Positions 32,745-43,247 of a stretch of DNA of 64,000 nucleotides are shown here, piece after piece. This stretch comes from Zygnema cylindricum (Eukaryota > Streptophyta > Zygnematophyceae > Zygnematales > Zygnemataceae). Every line of letters begins with the position of its first letter. Position 1 is the first letter of the stretch. The notes beneath the pieces were generated by a model that was not told where the DNA came from, searched no databases, and was given only the letters and a program-made list of their open reading frames with translations. The translations under genes and the position numbers were made by a program. Location of the stretch: NCBI GenBank assembly GCA_037447655.1, contig JBBHKE010003449.1, positions 1 to 64,000 on the forward strand, given 5' to 3'.

Positions 32745-33332
32745 GTCAGGCGTCCCTCCACACTCCCTTCCCCTCCTCCACCTTAACTTGCAGTGGTCTG
32801 ACGTCCTTCTGGCTGTGCTATTTATATCAAAGGGACTTATGGATTTATTTTTTTCATTTTTTCTGGGGCACTATAAACAGGTAGATAAAGGTAGACAAAG
32901 TGACTTTTTTCTAAGCCTCTTTTTTTGTTTTTCTGGGTTGTTCACTAGGGCTTGGGTCCTTTCTTTTGTCTTATTTGTTTTAGATTTTTTTTTCTTTTTC
33001 TTTTTACAGCTGTTTTGGTGCGTAAGACTGTTGCACAAAATGATGCGCGAGTCGCAATTATTTTGTTTTGGCAAATGGAAGTTCTGATTTAGTTCGGTTC
33101 TGAAACAAAAATGAGATTGGTGTCAGAGTATGAGTTGAAATCTAAAATTCAAAACGTATCTTGGGTAAAATTCACTCTTTATCATCATATGTTTTGGATG
33201 AATTCAGATCTTTGATGAAGCGTAAAAGTTGTAGAAAGACATATTATTCTCAATACCCTCCATGCCCCCTCCCTCCCTGTCTGCGTTCCTGCCCCTGTCG
33301 CTGACTGACATGTAGGGCCCACCACTGTGCAG
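32745..33332 (+). other. Intron 1 of copy B
   Basis: GT at 32,745 and CACTGTGCAG ending at 33,332 join whole codons. A T-rich stretch (TTTTTTTTCTTTTTC) and a pyrimidine run lie before the acceptor. The same intron is present in copy C (40,223-40,823) with high identity. Confidence 0.7.
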
Positions 33333-34031
33333 ATGAAAGATATGCTCAGAGACATCCCTACAATCTCCCTGAAGCATGTTGAGGACGTCCGACATGGGAA
33401 TCTCGTGAGAACGATATTGTATGGTCCGGACCTATTCTATATGGGGACCTTGCAGGGAGCACCTGTGGTGGTCCTTCAAGACTTTCACCGTCATCCCTCC
33501 ACTTTAGAAGCCATGGCATGGCAGATGACGAGTGTCAGCCATCCCCGTGTAGCGAAATTCATATGCTGGTATCGCGAGAAGTATGACAGAAGCATTGTGG
33601 TGGAGGGACGAGAGGAGAGGAGCTTAAAGGATAGGATAGAGCAAGGTTTGGGTTGGCAGGAGTGTTATCGGATAGCCAACCAAATAGCGGTCGCAGGGCA
33701 GTATTTTGAAAGACAAGGTATTAGTGTGGTTATACATTCTGAAATGATATTTCTTGATGACACCGACAACTGCACCTTTTTTTATTGTCCGTACGATCCC
33801 AAAGAAGCATGTTCTAATTTTGTCGGGATGCTTAAGGAAATGTTGGAGGGACCATTGTCGAATGGATTTTTCATGTCACAAGAAGAACTGGAAGTGAATC
33901 TCTACAGTCGTCTAGAAGCATGGGCATATCATTCGCTTAACAAACTCACTCGACTCAATGACGTCACATCCATGGAGAGAGTGGTGGAAGAGATGGATGG
34001 CATCAGTAAAATGGCAGTGGCGACTGGTCTG
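33333..34031 (+). CDS. Tandem-pseudokinase protein, copy B, exon 2 (second pseudokinase)
   Basis: 233 codons. FYMGTLQGAPVVVLQDF resembles the end of the glycine loop and the VAIK strand, but the Lys is Leu (Arg-like context in copy C). SVSHPRVAKFICWYREK matches the helix-C/beta-4 region, RSLKDRIEQGLGWQECYRIA the hinge and helix E, and ISVVIHSEMIFLDDTDNC the place of HRD-x4-N, which is absent. Several positions repeat those of exon 1 (SVSHP-R/H-VAK; TSMEE/TSMER), so the two pseudokinases arose by internal duplication. It ends at CTG|GTGAGG, phase 0. No active-site residue survives. Confidence 0.8.
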
Positions 34032-35204
34032 GTGAGGCATCCTCTCTATCTCCCTCCCCCTCTTCTAATCTACTGGGTTTGTAGCTGTGCCACGTGTGTG
34101 GAAAATGATTGTTGGGACTTGTGTTACTTTCTACACGAGAATATTTTCAAAGTGAAGGAGAGTTGAAGGGAAAAAAGGAAAGGAAAACAAAGATATGAGG
34201 AATGCTATCCACATTGGAATGGTGGCAATAGAAGTTGGGGTGGCAACTCTTGGGGGAGGAGGGAAGATGAGAAAATATAGAAACAATAACAGAAATCGTA
34301 CAGTAAAAGAAAGAGAAGCCCTCCTATGTGAAACACCACACCCGGGATGAAATCACCCCCTTTACTTTTGCGTCCTTTTCTCATCCGTACAGCATGCTGG
34401 CCACCCTTTCACGCCCTGCCCATCCAGCCACTTCTCTCCCCCATCCCCTTAAAATCATCCTAAAACTTGCCTAAAGAATCTCCTCTCCAGCCCCTCATCC
34501 CCCCAACTACTCCTCCCTTGTATGAAAAATGCCCATCCATTGAAAGAAAGCCATAAATGAGGATAAACGAAACTACTGGGGATGTTGGTGAGAGGAAGCA
34601 AAGAAGTGGAGGGCCAAAAACATTAAAAATCAAAAGGAGGGGAAGGTGGGAGAAGGGGATGAGTTGGCGGAGGAGGAGGGGAGATGCATATAAGTTGAAT
34701 TATTTCATGATTGTACTTACATAGCTAGAAGAGTAAAGAAATGGCATTAGTTAAGAATATGGTTATGATTGTTGTCTCATGGCAAGTAATAAAAATCCTA
34801 TTATTTTGGCATTGTCTTACAGGTTTGATTTGTGGAAGATGCATATCCCTTGGGCTGTCCATTTGTTCATCTTTAGCGGGATGTAATGGTTGATTTTCTA
34901 CATTTGAAGTTCCAGTGTGGTGTGTGTAAATCTGATGTATGGCAGCTAGTTTTAGTTTATAGAGTAGTTTAACATTCAACTTATTTATAACAATAACATG
35001 CTGTGTCTCATTTTCTTCTCTGAATTTACCACTGATTTTTCTGTGTGAGTTGAGTCCATAGTTCAACCTTTGTTTCTGAAGCTAAACCTTAGAGTGGCTT
35101 ACTTTGAATGTACTCAAATAGCTGTGATTCAAGGTGTCTGTAGATTTTACTGCCTGGAAATAAAAAACTGTTCTGACGTACGAGTTTATTCTTAGGATTT
35201 GCAG
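34032..35204 (+). other. Intron 2 of copy B
   Basis: GT at 34,032 and GGATTTGCAG ending at 35,204. The part 34,755-34,880 is related to intron 6,190-6,454 of the Hsp70/kinase gene, including a stretch reading LWKM-x2-PWAV in both; it could be an alternative exon but lacks a clear donor. The first half (to about 34,520) is shared with unit C. Confidence 0.65.
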
Positions 35205-35633
35205 ATATTGGTGCCAACCGAGGAAAGCTTAAACTGGAATGGCTTTGCAAGAGCTTGCAGAAACGTCGAAATTTCCTTTTCAGAAAAAGAATTGAAAAGA
35301 AAAGAATTGGAACAGAATATATCGATCGCAACGAGCTCTCCGAACTTTGAAACGCTCGCACGCCTCGGAGATGATGTGAAGCATTTGCGACAGACTATCG
35401 TTACGGAGGAAGAGAAGAAGGACGAGAAGAAGGAAGAGAAGAAGGAAAAGAAAAAGGAAGAGAAGAAGGAAGAGAAGAAGGAAGAGAAAAAGGAAGAGAA
35501 CGAGGGACTGAAAAAGGAAGAGAAAAAGGAAGAGAAGAAGGATGAGAAAAAGGAAGGGAAGAAGGGAGTGAAAAAGAAAGAGAAGAATGAAGGGAAGAAA
35601 ATAAACCGACAGTACTGGAGGTGGTGCTGCTAA
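35205..35633 (+). CDS. Tandem-pseudokinase protein, copy B, exon 3 (coiled-coil tail)
   Basis: The acceptor is GGATTTGCAG. The frame continues in phase 0 with ILVPTEESLNWNGFARAC and the signature ISIATSSPNFETLARLGDDV, closely matching MSIAMSSPNFQMLARLGDDV in the gene at 6,455. It then departs into a Lys/Glu repeat of about 60 residues (DEKKEEKKEKK style) and ends INRQYWRWCC. The complete protein from the three exons would be about 617 residues. The tail is a charged helix or coiled coil; the repeat is an expansion that replaced the normal tail of the paralogue. Confidence 0.75.
   Translation: MLVPTEESLNWNGFARACRNVEISFSEKELKRKELEQNISIATSSPNFETLARLGDDVKHLRQTIVTEEEKKDEKKEEKKEKKKEEKKEEKKEEKKEENEGLKKEEKKEEKKDEKKEGKKGVKKKEKNEGKKINRQYWRWCC
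35400..35605 (+). repeat. AAGGAAGAGAAG-type coding microsatellite
   Basis: Imperfect hexamer/nonamer purine repeat (GAAGAAGGAAGAGAAG) that stays open in the exon 3 frame and encodes Lys/Glu blocks. Confidence 0.8.
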
Positions 35634-35660
35634 ATTCAATGATATTTACAGTGTTTATTT

Positions 35661-36240
35661 TCATACTTCTGGCTCCGAAACTTTATGGGCATATTTTATT
35701 TGCTTTCAGAGATTAACGAACCTATTATGGTCATCATTGTGAGCTTGAAACAACAAAATAGTGCCAGAAATACTGTTTGAAGAAGTGGACAGTAAATAGG
35801 CAACTCCAAGTCCTTAAGTAGAGTCAGCAGTCATTTCCAAAACATCAATAACTATTTGTTATCTATTTTGTATCGTTTAAAACCAATTGTTGGACCATCA
35901 CCAAGAAAATTTGAATTGTCGTTTTCAAATTTGCTGATCCAAGCTCCCTCATCCTGTCCTTTAGACTCCCTCCCTTTCCTCCCCCCCTCTCCTCCCTCTC
36001 CTCCCTCCCTCCCTTTCCTCCCCCCCTCTCCTCCCTCTCCTCCCTCCCTTCCTCTCCTCCCTCCAACTCCCCCCTTGGCTGGCTCACGTGTGAAGGGCGT
36101 TGGGGGGATGACTGCCACTGCTGCGCAAGGGGGGGGGGGTTCGAGGGATGGGTGGAGGGGGAGGGAGGGAGGGAGGGTGGGAGGGAAGAAGGTAGGGAGG
36201 GGAAGGGAGAGAGAGAAGTGGCTGCAGGCTATATAGGGTA
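35661..36240. repeat. Spacer with pyrimidine and purine tracts
   Basis: A/T-rich to 35,940, then CCCTCC-type repeats (35,968-36,070) and a G-rich run (36,128-36,220). No gene. It is the junction between units B and C. Confidence 0.6.
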
Positions 36241-36439
36241 GAAGGGGGTGCCCCTTCCTCCCCGTAGCCTCTCTTCCTCCTCTCTCCCTCCCCCGACCTT
36301 TCTAAAGCTCCGTCTTACTTTCAATCTCGCAAAACCTTGTGTGGGGTGGGGGGTGGAGGGGCAACCAAACATGTAACTTTTTTCTCTCCCTTCCCTCCTC
36401 TCCTCCCCCTTTCCCGCTCCCCCTCCCCCTTCCCCTCTC

Positions 36440-36494
36440 CTTCCCCCCCCCCCCCCCCCCCCCCCCCTCCCCCCCCCCCCCCCCCCCCCCCCCC
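36440..36494. repeat. Near-pure C homopolymer run
   Basis: About 55 bases that are almost all C, broken by one or two T. Length and sequence here are likely unreliable in any assembly. Confidence 0.9.
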
Positions 36495-36777
36495 AATATC
36501 TTCCCTCCAAATCTTCCCCCATATCCAGCATGCTGCCTGAGGGCTCTCCAGTGATGCCGGATACGACAAAAGGGCGTCTCTCCCTTTCCCTCTCCCTCCC
36601 CCCCCCTCCCCCCCTCTGCCAGATATGACAAAAGAGTCCCGTCATGATGGCGGAGAGGGAACTCCACGATGACGATGGTGGGTGATGGGTCCACTGGGGA
36701 GAGGGAAGGAAGGGGGGGATGGGAGGGAAGGGGGGGAAGAGACCACTGGGGGGAGGTGGGACGCCAGCCAGGGGGTA

Positions 36778-36995
36778 GGTGAGGTAGAGGTAGAGGTAGA
36801 GGTAGAGGTAGAGGTAGAGGTAGAGGTAGAGGTAGAGGTAGAGGGAGAGGTAGAGGGAGAGGGAGAGGTAGAGGTAGAGGTAGAGGTAGAGGTAGAGGTA
36901 GAGGTAGAGGTAGAGGTAGAGGTAGAGGTAGAGGGAGAGGTAGAGGTAGAGGTAGAGGTAGAGGTAGAGGTAGAGGTAGAGGTAGAGGTAGAGGT
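36778..36995. repeat. (GAGGTA)n hexanucleotide microsatellite
   Basis: About 36 copies of GAGGTA with a few GAGGGA variants, ending in GTAGGGTTAGGGATAGGG. The corresponding part of unit A (17,880-18,050) holds only a degenerate GTAGGG/GTAGAG version, so the pure array is a recent expansion in C. The long frames through it are artefacts. Confidence 0.95.
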
Positions 36996-39396
36996 AGGGT
37001 TAGGGATAGGGATAGGTAGCGGCAAAACCCTACCACAATTTCATCGACTCAAACAAAAATAAACTTAAAATAAATGCAAACAAAAAAATAAAACAACAAT
37101 CTAAATAAACGAATAAATGAACAAATAATACCAAATAATGCAAAAAAAATAAAAACAAGGATAAAATAATGGCACAGCTTACGGATTTTTTGTCAAGCCA
37201 TTTTCGAAGCATTTTCCTAAATGAAAACCTGCCGGAGACAAAAATAAATAAATAAAAATAATAAATAAACCAAGTAACGTGGCCAATAGGCAGAGGCGAG
37301 AGGACAGGAGGGGCCGAGGAGGGGAAGTGAGGGGAGGGGGAGGGAGGGGGGGGTGGGAGGATGGGTGTGGGTAAATACTTTCTGTAACATAAAATTAGGG
37401 AGGGAGTAAATGTTGTAAATTTCTAATTCATTTTTTTCTATAGTCATATTAGGGGGGAGGGAGAAGGGTACAGTCCCCTCCCTTTCCCTCTCTATACATA
37501 TATTTGTAATATATAATACGCTCGTTATTGACAGTTAAGGGGTTGGGAGGGCGAGAGAGAGGCCGGGGGAGAGGGAGAGGGAGAGGGATTACTTGATTTT
37601 GAGAGAGTTTAGAGGCCTTTGAGGACTCAAAGATGGAAGAGGAGGGGAATGGGAGGAGGGGAGTGGGAGGAGAATAATTCTCCTTTTTTCCCTCCATCTA
37701 TTCCCTTCCTCTCCTCCCTCTCCTCCCCCCCTCTACCTTCAAACACCCCTTGGTAGACTTTGAAGAGGGAGTCCATGGGGACGAGAGAGGAGGAGAGAGG
37801 GCGCTCATCCGCCTCCCCATTCCCTGAAAACCAGCCATGACCTTTTCTCAGAACCTTTTCTCTGTACTTTATTTTATCTTTTTTCCGGCTTGCTATTCTT
37901 GCTATTTCGAGGAGTACGGACGCTTTCGATCTTGTCGGCGCGCTTATTCTTTTGTTTATGCAGTACCGTACGGAACCATTTTGGGCGGCAGGTCAACAGG
38001 TCAGCTGGTCAAACGACTAAAGTTTCCTTCCTTATTAGTCGGTGGCCAATGACGTGCTGGCGTTACGGATTCGTAATGATAAAATCTGGACGTATGTGTA
38101 CTTTGGACCTTTCACCAGGCTGTAAGTGTCGGCTGGAGTCTCCTCTCTTCCGACCACTCGACTCACTCTAGCTGTTGTCGGTGCAGTAGGGTTTAAACTT
38201 TAACTTTTACTGTGCGACGTATTCAGTTCATGTTTAACTTTTCTGGGCGGCGTTACGAATCGGACTAAAAAGGACTGTACGGTCTGTAAGGACGAAATCT
38301 ACACCGTAGAATGAGATCTGCAGTCGGCGGCCAATGCCCGTGCATGTCGTCACGCCTTGCGCCTGGATCCACGTGGCAGTACAATGGATAACCTTGCAAC
38401 AGCCTAGGCGCACCGACATGATCTAAAGAAGTCAGACATTACTGTAAGCTGGCCAAACGTATGAATGCGTACGATATATGTCTTTCTTGTAGGTGTGAAT
38501 CCAGCACCTTATTGGTCACCGACAGCGACGTAATAAAATCTCCGGCTTGAACTTCAAAGTTTAAAATGTCACGGCCTATACCGTACTCCATCGCACCGAC
38601 AATATCTTGACAGCAAGGACTTCAGTCTTAAACAAGTCCAGAATACTGTTGACTATTTCCGAGAGTCAAAGAGCCTTTTCGCAACAAAGGTTTGCGATTT
38701 CTATGCGACTACACTAGCATAAAAAGGAATGACGGTCAGATTTTGAGTGCTTGCTACAGAAAAGCATCCAACGGTCGATCACAAAGCTAAATGCTTTTGA
38801 CTACAGAATAATATCTAACTCTTACTGTTGTACGATAGCAAATGGCAGCGTACTGTACTGTTTCTTCCGTACCGCACATCAAATGTACGAACGCTGCCCT
38901 AATCTCAGCCCTAATTTCCTTCCTACTTCCCTGTCGGCCTGTCACAATTCCCACCAGCCCGCCTCTCTTCTGTCTCCTTTCCCCTCTCCCCTCCCCGTCT
39001 TCCCTACTCTCCTAAAATCCTCCCGCCAACCAGTCTCCTCTGTTTATTTTTCTTTCATTGAATAATCTGTAGTATAATAATATTGCTGGCATCACCTCAT
39101 ATTGGATGACTGAATGTTACATTGCGTTCTCTTTTACCAAAACTCAATATTCTGAAACCCTATCCAAGCTCTTTTCCCTGCCTACCCTCCTCACGCGCAT
39201 CTGTCCTTTCTCCTATATGTATATTTATCCTTTCTTTGGAGGAACGATTTCTTGAAAAATAGGTCTATTTTTCGCAAGAATGTGGTGTGCTTGTTGTACT
39301 CCATATTATACTCTAGTTTAACAAGATAAAATATTTACTACCGTCTAAAAAAACACGCATAGTAGAACTAAATTTAAAAATACGAAGTATTGAGAT

Positions 39397-39406
39397 GCCT
39401 TCGAGT
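39397..39406 (+). promoter_or_regulatory. Deleted promoter site of copy C
   Basis: Units A and B have two GCCTTCGAGT repeats 40 bp apart flanking the TATA box. Unit C has a single copy followed directly by GCAAGAGGGTG, the sequence that follows the second repeat elsewhere. The TATA box is therefore gone by a 40-bp deletion between direct repeats. Confidence 0.75.
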
Positions 39407-39535
39407 GCAAGAGGGTGAAAGTAAAACCAGCCAATAAAGACTGCGAAATTAGGGTTTCTTCGCTGTGCCGCTGCAGATACCCATGTGCTGCTCGCCTCAT
39501 ACTCCATAGCCTTTTCGCTGAGCCTGTGGGAGAAG

Positions 39536-40222
39536 ATGACTGCGGAAAGGAAGCATCCGGAAAATCCGCATGGCGCCCTGCTCACTCTCTCTGAAAAGAA
39601 AGTGAAATCCGCCCTCTCGAGAAACCTACATGAGCAGCCTTGGGAAGTTTACAAGGGGGAGCGGGAGGGTGTCCATGTTTTGGGACATAATGACAACGTG
39701 GTTGAGATCGCACACAAGATGCACAGTGCCAGCCATCCCCACGTGGCAAAGTTCATAGGCTGGTGTCAAAATAGTAGGAGTATTGTGGTGCAGGCAAGCG
39801 ACAGGTGCAGCTTAATGGAGCAAATAGAGTGTATAGATTTGACATGGCCGGACTGCTATCGGATAGCAGACGAGGTGGCATCTGCAGTCGCTCATTTGAC
39901 CAGCCGAAGTGGCGGTGAGAAAATAGATCCTTCCCTTGAATTCTTCGATGACGATAAGAGCAGCGAGGTTATTTACATTCCTGATGGGTCAGACAGTACA
40001 ACTCACAGTTTTGGCCGCTTTCTAAAAGACATGGTGGAGAAACCAATGCAGGGTATCAATGCCATCTCTACAGCTCATCTGGGCGGCTATCTCGAGACAG
40101 GAGCTGATGTCATGAGAGAACTCGATCAGATAGCTGACATGTGTGGAAACGATAAAGATCCCACATCCATGGAAGAAATTGCAGCGAAAATCACCAACAT
40201 TGCCGGAAAAGCTAATGAGAAG
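39536..40222 (+). pseudogene. Tandem-pseudokinase gene, copy C, exon 1
   Basis: The ATG used by A and B is ATA here (near 39,512); the first in-frame ATG is 39,536 (MTAERKHPENPHGALL). The rest closely follows copy B: VHVLGHNDNVVEIAHKMHS, SHPHVAKFIGWCQNS, KIDPSLEFFDDDKSSEV and IPDGSDSTTHSFGRF, ending at AAG|GTCAGG. No stop interrupts it. HRD and DFG are absent as in copy B. Because promoter and start are altered and the last exon is missing, it is probably a pseudogene, though still open. Confidence 0.75.
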
Positions 40223-40823
40223 GTCAGGCGTCCCTCCACACCCTCTTCCCCTCCTCCACCTCAACCTGCAGTGGTCTGACGACCTTCTGGCTGTGCTATT
40301 TATATCAAAAGGACTTATGGATTTATCTTTTTCACTTTTTCTGGGGCATTATAGATAGATAGACAGAGTGACTTTTTTCCAAGCCTTTATTTTTGTTTTC
40401 CTGGGTTGTTCACTAGGACTTGGGTCCTTTCTTTTGTCTTATTTGTTTTAGATTTTTTTTCTTTTTCTTTTACTTTTTACAGCTGTTTTGGTGCGTATGA
40501 CTTGTGCACAAAATGATGCGCTTGTTGCAATAATTTTGTGGGGCAAATGGAAGTTCTGATTTAGTTCGGTTCTGAAACAAAAATGGGATTGATGTCAGAG
40601 TACGAGTTGAAATCCAAAATTAAAACGAATCTTGCGTAAAATTCAATGTTTAGCGTCGTACGGTTTGGTAATACGATGCGATCAGATCTTTGATGAAGCG
40701 TAAAAGGTTGCAAAAAGACATATTATTCTCATACCCTCCCTGCCCCCTCCCTGCCCCCTCCCTCCCAATCTGTCTGCCTGCCCCTGTCGCTGACTGGCAC
40801 GTGTGGGGCCCACCACTGTGCAG

Positions 40824-41522
40824 ATGAAAGATATGCTCAGAGACATCCCTACACTCTCTCTGAGGGATGTAGAGGACGTCCGACATGGCAATCCCTTCAG
40901 AACGATATCTTATGGTCCGATCTCATTCTACAGGGGGACGTTGCAGGGTGCACCTATGGTGGTCATTCGTGTCCTTCAGCTTCATCCCCTCAATGTGGAA
41001 GCCAAGGCATGGCAGATGAAGAGTGTCAGCCATCCCCGCGAGGCGAAGTTCATGGGCTGGTGTCGCGAGAAGTATGGCGGGAGCATTGCGGTGGAGGGAC
41101 GAGAAGGGAGGAGCTTAAAGGATAGGATAGAGAAAGGTATGAGTTGGCAGGAGTGTTACCGGATAGCGAACCAAATAGCGCTTGCAGGGCAGTATTTTGA
41201 AAGACAAGGTATTAGTGTGGTTATAGATTCTAAAATGATATTTCTTGATGACAACGACAACTGCACGTTTTTTTATTGTCCGTACGAACCCAAACAAGCA
41301 TGTTCTAATTTTGTTGGGATGCTTAAGGAAATGTTGGAGGGACCATTGTCGAATGGATTTTTCACGTCACAAGAAGAACTGGAAGTAAATCTCTCCAATC
41401 GTCAAGAAGCATGGACGTATCAATCGCTGAACAAACTCACTCGACTCAATGACGTCACATCCATGGAGAGAGTGGTGGAAGAGATGGACGGCATCAGTAA
41501 AATGGCTGTGGCGACTGGTCTG
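40824..41522 (+). pseudogene. Tandem-pseudokinase gene, copy C, exon 2
   Basis: The acceptor CACTGTGCAG ends at 40,823; 233 codons, same length as copy B, uninterrupted, with FYRGTLQGAPMVVIRVLQL, SVSHPREAKFMGWCREK and VVIDSKMIFLDDNDNC. It ends CTG|GTGAGG. Downstream intron sequence continues to 42,026 and is then replaced by a hAT element; no exon 3 is found. Confidence 0.75.
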
Positions 41523-42026
41523 GTGAGGCATCCTCTCTCTCTTTCTCCCCCTCTTCTCATCTACTGGGTTTGTAGCTGTGCCACGTGTGTGGAAAATGAT
41601 TGTTGGGAATTGTGTTACTTTCTACACGGGAATATTTTCAAAGTGAAGGGGAGTTGAAGGAAAGAAAGGAAAGGAAAAGAAAGATATGAGAAATGTTATC
41701 CACATTGGAATGGTGGCAAGAGAAGTTGGTGTCGCAACTTTTTGGGCGGGGAGGGAAGATGAGAAAATATAGATATAATAAAAGAAATGCCATAGAAAAA
41801 GAAAGAGAAGACCTCTTGTGTGAAAACACCACACCCGGGATGAAATCACCCCTTTTACTTTTTGCGTCCTTTTCACATCCGTGCATCACATTGGCCACCC
41901 TCCCAAACCCTGTCCGTACACACACTTCTCTCCCCCTCCCCTTAAAATCATCCTGAAACCTGCCTAAAGACTCTCATTGCCAGCCCCTCATCCCCCCAAC
42001 TACTCATCCCTTGAATGAAAAAATAC

Positions 42027-42879
42027 TAGTGTTGTGTATCGGTAAAAAACTTATCGCGATAACACCGATACCGATAGTTATCGGTTATCGAACGGTCAGC
42101 GCTCCCGATATATTTGTACTTTCTGTACTTTCTGTCCGGAGTGCTTTCTGTCCGGTAAATTGAACGGTAAATTTACGAGAAATGTACGGTTTTTTACGAG
42201 AAATGTACGGAATTTGACGAAAAAATACGTTGTACTTTTTGGGCGGTTTACTGAACATAAATTTTACGGGAACGTACGGAATTGTAACGATAAACTGATT
42301 ATCATGGAACGGTAAAAAGACGGCGGACACAAAGTACAACGGATGCAAAATAACATTATGCGCGCCGGCGGAATCGAACGGACGACTTTCAATGAGAAAA
42401 TACGAGCGGACGGTCAACGTGAGCCCCGGACGGTCAGCGTGAGCCCCGGCATCTCATAGTGGCTTTTTTGGCGGCTTTTGCCAAAAAAGTCCACGGATTG
42501 ACACGTGGCAGATTTCCAGTGGATCCCAAAAAAGAAAGGGACAAAGCCACGGCGTCGGATGTGAAAGGTACATCGTTTTAACTGCAGCCGTACTAGAGCC
42601 GTGCATATCTAATGTCGGCTACTGTACTTTCGGCTTGTACAAATGATCTGATTGGTAGGTACCCGAGGGGTTGTGAGTAGGGAGCGTCGGGGGAATAAGA
42701 CGTACAGATGAGTGTACAGGCCGTACATTTATCTGTACGATCCGTACAGTTATCGCCGATAGTTATCGTTATCGGCGATAAGACCGATAGCGATATATCG
42801 TACCAATATATCGATTATCGGGTCCCCGAAAAAAGGCCCATATCGGTTATCGGCAAATCCTTACCGATACACAACACTA
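42027..42879. mobile_element. hAT family 1 non-autonomous element
   Basis: Perfect 19-bp terminal inverted repeat TAGTGTTGTGTATCGGTAA. The interior is full of TATCGGTTATCG-type palindromic words. The flanks (AAAAATAC and CATTTTAT) are not a duplication, so one flank has probably changed, perhaps by growth of the tandem array to the right. A related copy at 56,673 has a perfect 8-bp target duplication, supporting the hAT assignment. Confidence 0.75.
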
Positions 42880-43073
42880 CATTTTATACACTTTAAAAAA
42901 TAATAAATAATAATTAAAACTCACATTTTGTACACTTCAAAAAATGATTAATAAAAATAAGAATAAAATATCACATTTTATACACTTCATAAAATATTGA
43001 ATAAAATAATAATAAGAATTTTCATTTTGTACACTTCAAAAATTAATAAATAAAAGTAACAATAAAAATTCAT
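42880..43073. repeat. Tandem array, about 50-bp unit, four copies
   Basis: Four imperfect A/T-rich copies beginning CATTTTATACACTT or CATTTTGTACACTT. It directly abuts the hAT element. Confidence 0.85.
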
Positions 43074-43247
43074 GCCTGAAACGAACAGTCAGCAAAAAAT
43101 TTTTTCATATCATACTTTGACTAAATTAGTGTGGGTTTCAAGTTTTCATATGTGAAGTTCTGTACCGTAGTACGTACTGAATAAGTAACTATATGAATTA
43201 GTATTACAGTATTAGTACTTTTTCGTCAGTTACATTTTGCGGCGTTA

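Larger units (their letters stand above)
23307..35660 (+). repeat. Repeat unit B (complete copy, with copia insertion)
   Basis: Purine-rich sequence at 23,310-23,438 resumes at 29,092 on the far side of a 5.65-kb copia. It then runs through the same ordered blocks as units A and C: purine tract with CGTAAGAGAGGA, GTTATTTCCATTTAACG-type linker, mixed purine/pyrimidine block (29,840-30,070), upstream region, gene. It is the only copy that retains the final exon of the gene. An internal duplication of the GAGGGGAGTGGGAAGAGGAT block (29,850 and 30,000) is private to B. Confidence 0.8.
36300..42026 (+). repeat. Repeat unit C (decayed copy of the pseudokinase unit)
   Basis: Shares with A and B the purine tracts, the linker at 37,370-37,560, the upstream block 37,840-39,480, exons 1 and 2 and the first part of intron 2. 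Its identity to B stops at 42,026, where a hAT element starts. It lacks the MITE carried by A and B and lacks exon 3. Confidence 0.8.

Noticed and set aside
36302-37036. 244-codon Leu-Pro repeat frame and its Ser-Thr and Glu-Val counterparts
   Set aside because: All three are readings of the (GAGGTA)n array and the poly-C run.
42027-42879. Foldback or TA-target assignment for this element
   Set aside because: Its ends match the 56,673 copy, whose 8-bp duplication fits hAT.
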